Position numbers and translations under genes: made by a program. From positions 20,948 through 84,947 of the forward strand of contig VXOR01000083.1 in assembly GCA_009840005.1 (NCBI GenBank): DNA of 64,000 nt, in the 5' to 3' direction. Below, piece after piece: positions 17,608-26,563 of this stretch. The notes below the pieces were generated by a model, which saw nothing but the letters and a program-made list of their open reading frames with translations, searched no databases and had not been told where the DNA came from. This DNA is from Gemmatimonadota bacterium. GTDB taxonomy: Bacteria; Latescibacterota; UBA2968; UBA8231. Each line of letters begins with the position of its first letter. The stretch's first letter is position 1.

Positions 17608-18533
17608 ACGACCTCTTTCATTTGCATTTGCATTTGTCTCTCTGTCTCGGCCAGCTTATCGACGAGTGCGTGCAATCTCGGCAGATCCTCAGCGGCCACG
17701 TCCTCGGCAAAAGGCACCACCGGCCCTCCAGCCAGCCCAAACCGCTCCATAGCCGCGTGCAGTGCCGAGCCACTATAGCGCGCTGCCCGCTCACCGCGCA
17801 GATCCTCAAACGGCACCATCTGCTGCCGAATCTCTTCCGCGCCAGCGCGATCCCCCGCCGCAAATCGCTCTAGGAGCGTCAGGCTCATGCCGGGAACAAA
17901 GTTGGCCATCCCCGAGCTAAACCCAACCGCGCCAGTGGCCATATAGTCGATACAGGGATCCTCGGCCATGCCGCAGACCATGGCCGCGTCTTCCCCAGCA
18001 CCGGCGACGATCCGCCGGAACGCCTCTAAATCGTCAACGGCGTATTTAAGCCCCACCACTTCGTCCAACTGACACAACTCCACTACTTGCTCAACTGGCA
18101 TAATATCCAGACGGCGTTGATACAGTATTGTAGGCAACTGGGTCTTCTCAGCAATGTCGCGCAGGCCGACGGCAACACCCCCGGCGGAGGCCGGCCCGAC
18201 GATGGGCATAATCATCACCCCAGCGACGCCCAAAGAGCGGGCAATCCGCCCCATTTCCAGCGCCCGACCATACCCCGGCCCGATCCCCGGCACCACCAGC
18301 GCCTCTCCGGCTGCCGCCTCCACAAAAGCCCCAACAACGGCCTCGTATTCGTCTAAGGTCATATCGTACACCAGCCCTGTGCCGCACGCTGGCATGATAA
18401 AATCGACGCCCCGTTCACAGAGAAAACGCACATTGCGGCCAATCCCCGCCAAGTCAATGCCCCGTTCCGCGTCGCGGGGCGTGATCGCCACAACCAGCAC
18501 GTTGTGGCACTGTTCCTGTTGCAACATCTGCAT
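17604..18533 (-). CDS. DapA/NAL-family aldolase or dehydratase
   Basis: The 309-residue TIM-barrel protein has the Schiff-base lysine in VVGLKYAVDD and the tyrosine in ILYQRR, as in dihydrodipicolinate synthase relatives. The usual GTTGE loop reads ACGTGLVY. That departs from true DapA, so a sugar-acid lyase or keto-deoxy-sugar dehydratase is more likely. It overlaps the Gfo/Idh gene by 4 bases, pointing to a shared pathway. Whether the product is pyruvate plus aldehyde is inferred. Confidence 0.85.
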   Translation of the reverse strand: MQMLQQEQCHNVLVVAITPRDAERGIDLAGIGRNVRFLCERGVDFIMPACGTGLVYDMTLDEYEAVVGAFVEAAAGEALVVPGIGPGYGRALEMGRIARSLGVAGVMIMPIVGPASAGGVAVGLRDIAEKTQLPTILYQRRLDIMPVEQVVELCQLDEVVGLKYAVDDLEAFRRIVAGAGEDAAMVCGMAEDPCIDYMATGAVGFSSGMANFVPGMSLTLLERFAAGDRAGAEEIRQQMVPFEDLRGERAARYSGSALHAAMERFGLAGGPVVPFAEDVAAEDLPRLHALVDKLAETERQMQMQMKEVV

Positions 18534-18550
18534 AGTATTCTCCTTTATTG

Positions 18551-18922
18551 CTAGGCCCAGACGGTCTCGGTAGAAGTTGTGGCGTGTTTATTGTAGTGCT
18601 CTATGTAATCCTCGCGCGGCGGACTGAAGATGTCGAGGATTTTGGCCGGTCCCTCTTCGACGATCCCCCAATGGACCACGTTCGGCGGAATCAAAAAGGC
18701 GTCGCCCGGGCCGGTGACGCGCTCCTCTGATCCAATGCGAAAGCGGAAACGCCCGGCGAGCACCAAACCGGCCTGCTCGTGCGGATGGCTGTGCTCGGGC
18801 ACTTCGCAGCCTTCTGCCATGTCCAAAAACGACAGCATCAGCCGCTCGCCAGCCACCAAGCCGCTGTTGATTTGGGGAAAAAGCTCCACAGCCGCAAGTT
18901 CTGCGGGATTGATAAAAGGCAT
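18551..18922 (-). CDS. Small cupin-domain protein
   Basis: The 123-residue single cupin has metal-binding motif 1 (PEHSHPHEQAGLVLAG) and motif 2 (GDAFLIPPNVVHWG). ATG 18922 is chosen because GGAGAGGAG lies just before it; an upstream in-frame ATG at 18982 would overlap the MATE gene end more deeply. Such cupins are often sugar isomerases, dioxygenases or sensors. It lies between MATE and the DapA-family gene in the same operon. Confidence 0.85.
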   Translation of the reverse strand: MPFINPAELAAVELFPQINSGLVAGERLMLSFLDMAEGCEVPEHSHPHEQAGLVLAGRFRFRIGSEERVTGPGDAFLIPPNVVHWGIVEEGPAKILDIFSPPREDYIEHYNKHATTSTETVWA

Positions 18923-18933
18923 AGTCTCCTCTC

Positions 18934-20265
18934 CTATTCGACAAAGCTCCGCAACCAAGCGTCGCCGCGATAGCGCGGCCACAGCGTAACAAACCGGCCG
19001 ACCATCAGGCCGCTATAGGCCATCCAAGCACCGACCAATTCCCAATCCAACCAGTATATAAAAACCAACGCCGAAGGCAAAAACACCCCAAAGGTGGCCA
19101 GCGCCATAGCCTTGAACAGGTACCCCATATCGCTAGCGCCGATGAAAATTCCGTCAAAGACGAAGACCACGGCGTTCAGCGGTTGGAGCAGCGCGATGAG
19201 TACGTAAAGCGCGCCGACCTGTTGTACAACTTCCCGATGCGGAGTAAACAGCGCGGCAATAGGCTCCAAGGCCGCAAAATAGGCCAAGCCAAATCCCGCT
19301 CCCAAACCCACCCCCCAGCAGATGATCCGCCAAGCAAACTGTCGGGCCTCGACAAAAAGGTGCGCTCCTAGGCAGCGGCCGACCAGCGTCTCGGCCGCGT
19401 GGGCAAAACCGTCAACGGCGAAGCTAGTCAGCCCCCAGACCTGCAAAATCACGGCATTGGCAGCCAGCGGTGCTTCGCCCATCCGCGAGACCATGCCGAG
19501 CGTAAAAAAACCGGCAAATTGCAGACAGAGGGTGCGGCCAAAGAGGAAGGCGTTGGTCTGCATCAAGCGCTTCATCGCACGCAAATCCCACAGCCTTGTA
19601 GGCCACTCCCGCAGATAGGGGCGGTAGCGGGAAAACAACCAAAAAATCCCCGTGGCCAGCGCCGCCGCATTGCCTAGCACAGAAGCCCAAGCCGCCCCTT
19701 CGACGCCCAGTTTGGGAGCGCCCAACTTGCCGTAGATAAGCACGTAGTCGGCGCCGATGTTGACCAAGTTGGCAACGGTCATAACCCAGAGGGGTGCTAT
19801 GACATTGGCGGTCCCGAGGAAAAAGCCGTTGAGCGTCATAATGCTCAGCGCCAAGGGCGCTTCCCACACTCGGATGGCGAAGTAGCGTATGCCCCAGTGC
19901 TGAACTTGGGGAGACCCACCGGCCAACTCAAACCCAATCCGGCTGATCCAGCCACTGGCCGCCACGATCCCCACGCCGAGGCAGACGGCCACAATAAGCG
20001 AGCGGTAGAGTACCCCTGCGCTCTGTCGTCGATCCCCTGCCCCGCTGTACTGGGCCACCAGTGCCGTGGTCCCCATTCGCAGAAAGGCCAAGCACCAGAA
20101 TATGCCATTGAAGATCAAACTCGCCGTAGAGACCGCGCCCATGAAAGCCACTTCCGGCAAATGGCCAATCATCGCGGTGTCGGCGATACCGATCAGCGGC
20201 GTCGATAGGGCAGTAAGGATACTGGGAACGGCGAGGCTGAGAATTCGGCGGTCGAGTGAGTTCAA
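18934..20265 (-). CDS. MATE family efflux transporter (DinF-like)
   Basis: The 443-residue protein has about 12 hydrophobic segments and a MATE-like N-terminus (SLAVPSILTALSTPLIGIADTAMIGHL). MATE pumps expel organic cations or drugs using Na+ or H+. The TTG start at 20265 overlaps the ATL stop as TTGA, so translation is coupled. Its place among sugar-metabolism genes is unusual; export of a toxic intermediate is one explanation, but unproven. Confidence 0.9.
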   Translation of the reverse strand: MNSLDRRILSLAVPSILTALSTPLIGIADTAMIGHLPEVAFMGAVSTASLIFNGIFWCLAFLRMGTTALVAQYSGAGDRRQSAGVLYRSLIVAVCLGVGIVAASGWISRIGFELAGGSPQVQHWGIRYFAIRVWEAPLALSIMTLNGFFLGTANVIAPLWVMTVANLVNIGADYVLIYGKLGAPKLGVEGAAWASVLGNAAALATGIFWLFSRYRPYLREWPTRLWDLRAMKRLMQTNAFLFGRTLCLQFAGFFTLGMVSRMGEAPLAANAVILQVWGLTSFAVDGFAHAAETLVGRCLGAHLFVEARQFAWRIICWGVGLGAGFGLAYFAALEPIAALFTPHREVVQQVGALYVLIALLQPLNAVVFVFDGIFIGASDMGYLFKAMALATFGVFLPSALVFIYWLDWELVGAWMAYSGLMVGRFVTLWPRYRGDAWLRSFVE

Positions 20266-20600
20266 TCCTCCGCCTCAGGTCGCCAGCCAAACCGTTTCAG
20301 GTCGATGCGTTGCGCTGTAAAGACAACGCCCTCACCGGCCAAAAGCTCGTATTGCAGCAGATGGTTGCTACCGCTACGCGGCGAGACCTTGCCTTGGGCG
20401 TTGATGATGCGGTGCCAAGGCAGATCCGACTCCCCGGGCATTCCCGCCAAGGCGAATCCAACCTGCCGCGCCCGCCCTGGATAACCGGCCAAGGTGGCAA
20501 TCTGCCCGTAGGTAGCTACCTTGCCGTAGGGCACGCAGGCGATAGTCTCATAGAACGCCCGACGCATGGGGCTTTTAGCAGTTGGGAGCGGCGGCCTCAT
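20262..20600 (-). CDS. Alkyltransferase-like (ATL) DNA repair protein
   Basis: The 112-residue protein is the O6-alkylguanine-DNA alkyltransferase C-terminal domain (FYETIACVPYGKVATYGQIA), but the acceptor Cys of PCHR is Trp (PWHRI, 61-65). This is the ATL signature. ATL proteins bind and flip O6-alkylguanine and hand the lesion to nucleotide excision repair without transferring the alkyl group. GGAAGG lies 6 bases before ATG 20600. The gene overlaps the small upstream ORF by 26 bases and the MATE gene by 4. Confidence 0.92.
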   Translation of the reverse strand: MRPPLPTAKSPMRRAFYETIACVPYGKVATYGQIATLAGYPGRARQVGFALAGMPGESDLPWHRIINAQGKVSPRSGSNHLLQYELLAGEGVVFTAQRIDLKRFGWRPEAED

Positions 20601-20799
20601 CGCGCCCTTCCAAAAAGTCTAGGGCCTTGGTATAACTGCGCTTCTCCAAGTAGTGGCGCAACATCGACGGGGCTTCCTTGCCCAACTCTTGGCCAAGTTC
20701 GTCAAGCTGCCGCAGATGCGCGGCAATTGACTCGCCCTCACCGTTGTCGATAGCCGCCATCAGCGCTTGCAAGGTGGTGTGTACTTGTTCTAGTCCCAT
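20575..20799 (-). CDS. Small acidic helical protein, unknown function
   Basis: The 74-residue protein reads as two or three amphipathic helices (LQALMAAIDNGEGESIAAHL, LRHYLEKRSYTKALDFLEG). I do not recognise a family. It starts 3 bases after the bicupin stop and overlaps the ATL start, so it sits exactly in a chain of coupled genes. That supports its being real even though the Shine-Dalgarno is weak. Confidence 0.55.
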   Translation of the reverse strand: MGLEQVHTTLQALMAAIDNGEGESIAAHLRQLDELGQELGKEAPSMLRHYLEKRSYTKALDFLEGRDEAAAPNC

Positions 20800-20802
20800 A
20801 GC

Positions 20803-21522
20803 TCAAGCCGCCATGATGAGGTAGGAAAGCCACTCGGCGTGCGGGTTGCGAATCGCGTAGCGCGTGCCCGGTGGCAGGTGGATCATATCTCCTTCCCGAA
20901 TCTCCTGCTCGTCGCCATCGGCTTCCAAGACACCGCTGTTTTCCAGCACGTAATAGACCTGCTCCAGGTCCTCACAGCACCGCTCGACCGTCTGTCCACG
21001 CGGCTGTACAGCCTCCCGATCAATACAGCGAAACCCCTGCGTAAAACCCACGTTCTCCTCGCCGACTGGACCTAGCTGGTGCCAGCGCACCGCGCCCGCA
21101 CCATCGCCCATCGCCGGCACATCGCGCCAGTTGCGGATGGCAAACTCGCCGCCGTTAGCCGCGATCCTTTGGCTAATTACGTGGTGTTCGAGCCAGTCAT
21201 CGCTGGTGTCGTTAAACATCTGGTGGTGGATACCCGACGGCAGGTACACCGCATCGCCCTCCTGCACGGGAAAGCGCTCTTTATCAAAGAGCACGTGACC
21301 GCTACCCGAGAGTATGTAGTACACCTGTTCGAGGTTTTCGTGCTTGTGGTAATCCGAATTCTTGCGGCCTTGGAGCGCATGGCGGGCAAATCCCTGTAGG
21401 CGCTTTAGGCAATTGCGCGGATCGGGGTCGTCGCCATCGCGGTCGCGCAACCCGCCCCAATGCACGGCGCTCAGGTGGGCTATGTTAGGTTGGACGTCGC
21501 GCCAATTGATGATATATACCAT
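20803..21522 (-). CDS. Bicupin protein
   Basis: The 239-residue protein has two cupin domains. The first has YHKHENLEQVYYILSG and EGDAVYLPSGIHHQM with intact His/Glu ligands. The second has CEDLEQVYYVLENSG and EGDMIHLPPGTRYA, where the first His pair is lost, so only one metal site is likely. Bicupins of this kind are putative dioxygenases or sugar-modifying enzymes. It lies 19 bases after the isomerase gene. Confidence 0.85.
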   Translation of the reverse strand: MVYIINWRDVQPNIAHLSAVHWGGLRDRDGDDPDPRNCLKRLQGFARHALQGRKNSDYHKHENLEQVYYILSGSGHVLFDKERFPVQEGDAVYLPSGIHHQMFNDTSDDWLEHHVISQRIAANGGEFAIRNWRDVPAMGDGAGAVRWHQLGPVGEENVGFTQGFRCIDREAVQPRGQTVERCCEDLEQVYYVLENSGVLEADGDEQEIREGDMIHLPPGTRYAIRNPHAEWLSYLIMAA

Positions 21523-21541
21523 GTCTTATTCCTCCTGATGT

Positions 21542-22333
21542 TTACAAAGCGACGATCTGGCGCATGCGCGCACCGAGATCGATGAGTTCCTCGCGGCTGC
21601 CGCCCACTTCGTGGATCAGCGTGGAATCGTATTCCACTGCCCTCAACTCGGCCATGACCGCCGGCCAGTCTGTATCTCCTTCAAGCAGGTTGACAAAGCG
21701 GTGTTCACTGCGGCGGAAATCCTTGAAATGCACCTTCTTGATGCGCGGCCCCAACTCGCGGATCCAGTGCTCTGGGTAGCCGTAGGCCATCATATTGGCC
21801 GTGTCGAGGTAGATGCCCACCCACTCGCTGCCGATTTCATCGACAAAAAGCCGGGCTTCAAGCGGACTGAGCAGAAACTTGTTCCAGACGTTTTCCAAGC
21901 CAATGGCCGCGCCCATTTCCTCGGCCAAGGGAGCCGTATCGCTCAGCGCGTCCCGCAACCCATCCCAAGCCTGCTGATAGGTGCCCTCGACCTCTAGCTG
22001 ACCCGGGTGCAAAAGCACCCCATCGACCGACAGCGCACCGGCGATCTCAAGCGAGCGCCGCAAGCACTTGAGGCACCGCTCGCGCTCGCCGGCATCGCGG
22101 CTGAGCAGGTTGCCGCGCTCTTGATACCAGACGATGACGCTGCCGATTTCAACGCCAGCGTCCTCGCACTGCCGCCCGACCTGCGCGATCTCGCTGGCGC
22201 TCATACCCGGATCCAAGTCCTTGCCCTCGGCAAAGACCAGTTCCACGGCTTGGTAGCCAGCATCTTCGCACAACCGCAGCGTGTCCTCCAGCGACATGCT
22301 CCCCAAAATGATCTGCGTGATTCCTATTTTCAT
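21542..22333 (-). CDS. Sugar phosphate isomerase/epimerase-like TIM barrel (AP endonuclease 2 superfamily)
   Basis: The 263-residue TIM barrel has the metal-site segments typical of this superfamily: LENVW, YLDTANMMAYG, KKVHFKDFRR and the C-terminal HEVGG. Members include hydroxypyruvate isomerase, inosose dehydratase and tagatose epimerase. It begins the eight-gene operon ending with Gfo/Idh, which together suggests breakdown of a cyclitol or unusual sugar. The reaction is not certain. It is divergent from the HIBADH-like gene. Confidence 0.87.
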   Translation of the reverse strand: MKIGITQIILGSMSLEDTLRLCEDAGYQAVELVFAEGKDLDPGMSASEIAQVGRQCEDAGVEIGSVIVWYQERGNLLSRDAGERERCLKCLRRSLEIAGALSVDGVLLHPGQLEVEGTYQQAWDGLRDALSDTAPLAEEMGAAIGLENVWNKFLLSPLEARLFVDEIGSEWVGIYLDTANMMAYGYPEHWIRELGPRIKKVHFKDFRRSEHRFVNLLEGDTDWPAVMAELRAVEYDSTLIHEVGGSREELIDLGARMRQIVAL

Positions 22334-22435
22334 GGCACACCTCTATTGAATGTATTTAACGCGCTCAGTATGTTATGGGCCGTCACACGCGACCCGCAAT
22401 TCGCACTACCCCTTCAACCAAACGAGGAGAACAAA

Positions 22436-23365
22436 ATGGCAAAGAAAAAATCCACCAAAAGCAAAAAGGGCAAGAAGGACTTTCAGATCGGCTTTGTCGG
22501 CGTCGGGCGCATGGGAGCCAACATGGCCCGCAACCTCAACGACAAGGGCTTCAACATCGCGGCCGTATTCGACGCCAACAGGCGTTCGGCCAACAAACTG
22601 GCCAAAGAGCTTAGCTGCGCCGCTCCCAAAACCCTAGCCGACGTTACGGCCCTCTCCGACGTGATCATCACCGTGGTCACCGACGACGCGTCTATGCGCT
22701 CGATCTTTTCTACTTCGGGCGACTCCCTGTTGGCCAACGCCAAAGGCACGACCTTTATCAACTGCGCCACCATCTCTCCTGCGGTCCACGTCGAAGTCGA
22801 GGAGCGCGCCGCCGCAGTCGGTGCCTCCTCGCTCGAAGGCTGCATGGCCTCTAGCATCACCCAAGCGCGCCAAGGCACGCTGTACCTGATGTGCGGCGGC
22901 AAGCGCAGTGTCTTCAACCGCGTCCGGCCCATTCTCGACGCCCTGAGTGTCGATCTGCGCTACATCGGTCCGGCCGGCCAAGCGGCCCAAGTCAAGGCCC
23001 TCGTCAACATGGTCATGAACATCAACACCGCCGGGCTAGCCGAAGGCTTAGGCCTAGGACAAGCCCTCGGGCTGGACCTGAAGACGCTGATGAAGGTCTT
23101 CTCTCAGACCGGCGCAAATTCGCGGGTTTTGGAGACCGACGGCGAGGACATGACCATCCGCGACCACGAGTGCTATTTTTCCGCGGACCACGCAGCCAAG
23201 GACTCCGGCATAGCCCTCGCGCTAGCCCGCCAGAATAAGCTCAGTCTGCCGCTGGCGCAGGCGACCAAGCGCCAGTACGACAAAATGAAAAAACTGGGCC
23301 TCGGCGACCTCGACAAATCGGGCATTGCCGAACTGACCTTTCCCGGCCGCAAAGGCTCCAAGTAG
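22436..23365 (+). CDS. NAD(P)-dependent beta-hydroxyacid dehydrogenase (HIBADH family)
   Basis: The 309-residue protein has a Rossmann motif (IGFVGVGRMGANMARNL), the DVIITVVTDD stretch, substrate-binding CMASSITQARQGTL and catalytic lysine in AQVKALVNMV. These fit 3-hydroxyisobutyrate / tartronate semialdehyde reductase relatives. The N-terminal 15 residues are a lysine-rich tail (MAKKKSTKSKKGKKD) not usual for the family. ATG 22436 has GAGGAG in front; upstream in-frame codons overlap the isomerase gene and are rejected. Confidence 0.88.
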   Translation: MAKKKSTKSKKGKKDFQIGFVGVGRMGANMARNLNDKGFNIAAVFDANRRSANKLAKELSCAAPKTLADVTALSDVIITVVTDDASMRSIFSTSGDSLLANAKGTTFINCATISPAVHVEVEERAAAVGASSLEGCMASSITQARQGTLYLMCGGKRSVFNRVRPILDALSVDLRYIGPAGQAAQVKALVNMVMNINTAGLAEGLGLGQALGLDLKTLMKVFSQTGANSRVLETDGEDMTIRDHECYFSADHAAKDSGIALALARQNKLSLPLAQATKRQYDKMKKLGLGDLDKSGIAELTFPGRKGSK

Positions 23366-23377
23366 TAGCCGTTTCCC

Positions 23378-23408
23378 GAGGGGTAGGTCGCCATAAGGCC
23401 TGCCCCTC
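23378..23408. terminator. Hairpin between convergent genes
   Basis: GAGGGGTAGG pairs with CCTGCCCCTC across an 11-base loop. It lies 13 bases after the dehydrogenase stop. No long T-run follows, so it may act weakly or only as a bidirectional barrier. Confidence 0.4.
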
Positions 23409-23493
23409 TCCTCGCTAGATCCGCCCGTGCCGGATGTCCAGCATCCGCAGTTCAAACCGCAGCCCTTCCCCTCCGAATTCATCGACCATCTCC

Positions 23494-24522
23494 TCATTCC
23501 GACCGCGTAGCGAGCCATTCGACGGCAGCTTGCCGCCGCGCCTTTGGCGTAGTCGCATCCGCTGGCAAGCGATGCAATTCCCAAGCAATCTCGTGCGTCA
23601 AGGTCTCGCCCACCTGCAAATAGACCCAAGGGCTCAACAATTCTAATTCAGTGTAATCCGGGCAGGTATAGACCTCGGCACTCAGGCCCCCGTCCGGGTA
23701 GCGCTGGGTCGCATCGCGGCGAAAGAACTCGGCCATGACGACGTCGCCGACAATGCCAGCCAGCCAACGATCCGAGTCGGCCCCGGTTTTCTGTGCTTCC
23801 TCCGGGTCGGGCACAAAAATGCCAATGTCGCCCTCGATGGTGAAGTTGCGCATGGCCGCGCCCTCGGCAAAGCCGAAGGGATGGTAACGCAGATCAAAGT
23901 GACTGTGCGGATTGAGCGGATAGAGGGTCTGCTCGGGCGGCTGGATTTGGGTGACGTTCCAGATAGTGTACCGCAACGGCTCGACCTTGGCATCGGCCAG
24001 CTTTTCGATTCGCTGGTCAATTTCCACCCGCGTGCCCTGTTCCGCCAAGCGGATCTCGCGCACGCTGCGCGCCCCATTGTACTCGCTTACCGGACTGCTA
24101 ATCACCACCCCCTCGGGCAGCAACTCAACCTCGTGTACCGCGCCGTCAAAAGCGTGGTCGGGCGGCCAAGAGTGGCCGTTGATCTTGGCAAATTCGCTCT
24201 GCTGATTAGGCCAGACCTTGTCGCCGCCGAAATTGGTCCACGCGTACTGGCCTTCTTCATCGACGTTGGGTTGGCCGTCGGGCAACACCTGACCGTGGAG
24301 CTTGGGATCGGACCAGAGGATATTTTCGCCCCCGACGAACCCGTAGTGCATGATGCGACCAATGGCCGGCACCACGACTAGGCGCACATCGGGATTGGCA
24401 ATTTCAATCGATCTCGCCCAACCCTCATACTCGATTTCCTCAACTGTAACTTGGGCCATCGCGGGCGCGGCCAGCGCCGCCAACATAACGCACTGCAACC
24501 ATTTCATCGTATGCTTCCTCAT
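23494..24522 (-). CDS. Secreted DUF4380-like protein (aldose-epimerase-like beta-sandwich)
   Basis: The 342-residue protein has a signal peptide ending PAMAQ. The body (RLVVVPAIGRIMHYGFVGG, ENILW, GGDKVWP) resembles DUF4380 and galactose-mutarotase-like sandwiches that bind carbohydrate. The ATG at 24522 overlaps the kinase stop as ATGA. A second ATG at 24507 has GAGGAAG in front and may be the true start. It closes the operon that starts at 28252, consistent with carbohydrate handling in the periplasm. Function is unproven. Confidence 0.75.
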   Translation of the reverse strand: MRKHTMKWLQCVMLAALAAPAMAQVTVEEIEYEGWARSIEIANPDVRLVVVPAIGRIMHYGFVGGENILWSDPKLHGQVLPDGQPNVDEEGQYAWTNFGGDKVWPNQQSEFAKINGHSWPPDHAFDGAVHEVELLPEGVVISSPVSEYNGARSVREIRLAEQGTRVEIDQRIEKLADAKVEPLRYTIWNVTQIQPPEQTLYPLNPHSHFDLRYHPFGFAEGAAMRNFTIEGDIGIFVPDPEEAQKTGADSDRWLAGIVGDVVMAEFFRRDATQRYPDGGLSAEVYTCPDYTELELLSPWVYLQVGETLTHEIAWELHRLPADATTPKARRQAAVEWLATRSE

Positions 24523-25649
24523 CTAAGCGCCGAAACCCCACCGCCTTTGAGAGCGCGGGCGACTTCCTTTTCGACATCGTCTCGCGTGACCATAGTAGTG
24601 TCGCCGATGCACTCCTGCACCAAGATGCCGTGGGCGGCTCCCCACTGCACTGCGTCGGCGGCTCCCCGGCCATCTAGCAGTGCTGCGATCACGCCCGAGG
24701 CAAAGGAATCGCCGCCGCCAGTGCGATCGGCGATTTCAATGTTTTCGCGCACGGCCGCCTGATAGATTTCGCCTTCCCCGACGTCGAAGAGCACCGCGCC
24801 CCAGTTGATGCGATCCGCGGTCAGCGCACCGCGCAACTGGGTGCCGATGTACTTGAGGTTCGGATAGTCGTTGGCGACTTGGTGCAACATCTTGGTGTAG
24901 ATCGCCAACCACTGATCAAAGCTGGCGTCTTTGGCCACCTTTTCGGTTTCGTAGCCCAGCGCGTCGTCAAAATCGTCCTGGTTGCCGACGAGAAACTCGA
25001 CGTGCGGCACAATAGAGCGGTTGATTTGGCGGGCGCGCTCCTTGTCCGGCTCGACCTTGGAGCGGTAGTTGAGGTCAAAGGAGCGGCCTGCGCCGTGCTC
25101 GCCGGCTTTCTGCATGGCCTCTAGCGCCAGCGCGGCCGTCTTCTCCGAGAGCAAGGTGTAAATTCCGCCGGTACTAAACCACCGCGTTCCCAACTCGCCG
25201 AAGAGATGGTCCCAATCCACATCGCCAGGCCCGATTTCGCGCACCGGGGTATGGGCGCGATAGTATTCGGTCACCGAAGGCAAGAGACCCTTGCCGGCCC
25301 AAGTAAAGTTGATCCCATTGTGCAAAGTCCCCTTGGCATCGGTGCTGAATTGGCCCTTGCCGCTGTTGTTAAACCAGATGATATGCCCGGTGTCCAGCCC
25401 AGCTTCGCGCAGTTGGTTTTCAATGTTGCGGCCAATCCCATCGTCCACGAGAGCCGTAATGACCGCAGCGCGCAAACCAAAGCAATAACTCAAGCCCTCG
25501 GCGACATTGGTCTCGCCGCCCCCGTGCCAGATCCGGGCGGTGCGCGCCCGAGCCGTGGGCACTTGGCCGGGATCGATGCGCATGAGGACCTCGCCTAGGG
25601 CGATGGCGTCGTAGTGGGTTTGGTCTGCTGATTTGAGTTGAATGGTCAT
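24519..25649 (-). CDS. PfkB-family sugar kinase (2-keto-3-deoxygluconate kinase-like)
   Basis: The 376-residue kinase has the N-terminal GEVLMRIDPG, the GGGETNVA substrate loop and the C-terminal anion-hole motif DRTGGGDSFASG with the catalytic Asp. GEVLMRI and the length suit 2-keto-3-deoxygluconate kinases. It would phosphorylate KDG ahead of KDPG cleavage. It overlaps the DUF4380-like gene by 4 bases and the truncated ATPase by 4 bases, so the operon is tightly coupled. Confidence 0.87.
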   Translation of the reverse strand: MTIQLKSADQTHYDAIALGEVLMRIDPGQVPTARARTARIWHGGGETNVAEGLSYCFGLRAAVITALVDDGIGRNIENQLREAGLDTGHIIWFNNSGKGQFSTDAKGTLHNGINFTWAGKGLLPSVTEYYRAHTPVREIGPGDVDWDHLFGELGTRWFSTGGIYTLLSEKTAALALEAMQKAGEHGAGRSFDLNYRSKVEPDKERARQINRSIVPHVEFLVGNQDDFDDALGYETEKVAKDASFDQWLAIYTKMLHQVANDYPNLKYIGTQLRGALTADRINWGAVLFDVGEGEIYQAAVRENIEIADRTGGGDSFASGVIAALLDGRGAADAVQWGAAHGILVQECIGDTTMVTRDDVEKEVARALKGGGVSALR

Positions 25650-26563
25650 ACTACTGTCTTCCTCCTTCTGTTGTTGACGTTAAAGTTCGTTGCCCAACGC
25701 ACAGAGCCGTTCGATAAAATAACGGGCACTAGGGCACTGAGCACGGCGACCAGCAAACAGAGGGCGTACATCGTCCCGTCTGAAACTAGATGGGCAGGGA
25801 ACGGACTCTCGATCCCTGCCTCCTTGAATCGCAGAGCGGTCCTACTATCCAGTCTCTGGTGTTTGGTCTGGACATTCTCGATCCCCGGAACGATCATCTC
25901 CATCCAGTCTTGAATCTCTTCGCGTATCGCTTCATCGCTCTCTAAACGATGCAAGACACTCGCCAGGTTGTTCCCCTTGCTCCCTAATCGCGTTGAATCA
26001 AAGTCAGATTTATCCGGCTCCTTTGCGCCCGTAGGGTCAATTCGGTACACATTCAAATTTCTCAGGAGTTTGGTAAGCGGATGGTTTCGATGCTCAAGCG
26101 ATAAATTTGAATAGATACGGTCCTCATAAGAGATGCGGTCCTCACTTACAACGAGCCGTTCTCCCACGGAGTTGATCTCTACCTTGTCCTCTTTCGTTTG
26201 TTCCTCATTGAACTCCAAGCATTCTTTGATTCCGGGTCCGCTGTTGAGGTCGTTAATGCTCAACGAATAGTAAACTTCCTCCTGTTCTAAAAGATCGCAT
26301 TCGATCTCAAAGCTAAACTTTTTGGAATCTGCCCCCTCTCGCTTCGCCGAACGGATATTTTCAAATCCCCCATGCGCATGCAATGCAATTTCAAGTCCAC
26401 CGTTCACAAAACGACCGACAAAGTCCAGCGCGTCAAAGAAATTGCTCTTGCCCGAGCCATTCGCTCCCGCGAATACCGAAAAGGGAGCAAGCCCCTCTAT
26501 CTCCAAGGAGTCAATGCTCTTGAAGTTTTCGATCTTCAATCTGCGAATGGTTTTCTCGGTCAT
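25646..26563 (-). CDS. Truncated AAA-family (SMC/OLD-like) ATPase, Walker B region missing
   Basis: The 305-residue protein begins IRRLKIENFKSIDSLEIEG with Walker A GANGSGKSN, as in predicted ATPases of 370-420 residues. It reaches LVSDGTMYALCLLVAVL, the segment just before Walker B, and then runs into unrelated NGSVRWATNFNVNN and stops. The LIEEPE-type Walker B, H-loop and C-terminus are gone, so it is probably inactive. Base composition is visibly more A+T-rich than the sugar genes either side. Both ends form ATGA overlaps with neighbours. Sequence upstream of 26563 in frame belongs to the Gfo/Idh shadow. Confidence 0.7.
   Translation of the reverse strand: MTEKTIRRLKIENFKSIDSLEIEGLAPFSVFAGANGSGKSNFFDALDFVGRFVNGGLEIALHAHGGFENIRSAKREGADSKKFSFEIECDLLEQEEVYYSLSINDLNSGPGIKECLEFNEEQTKEDKVEINSVGERLVVSEDRISYEDRIYSNLSLEHRNHPLTKLLRNLNVYRIDPTGAKEPDKSDFDSTRLGSKGNNLASVLHRLESDEAIREEIQDWMEMIVPGIENVQTKHQRLDSRTALRFKEAGIESPFPAHLVSDGTMYALCLLVAVLSALVPVILSNGSVRWATNFNVNNRRRKTVV

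Noticed and set aside
22007..22435. A 143-residue N-terminal extension of the HIBADH-like gene
   Set aside because: It overlaps the divergent isomerase gene in shadow frame, and a strong GAGGAG site marks ATG 22436.
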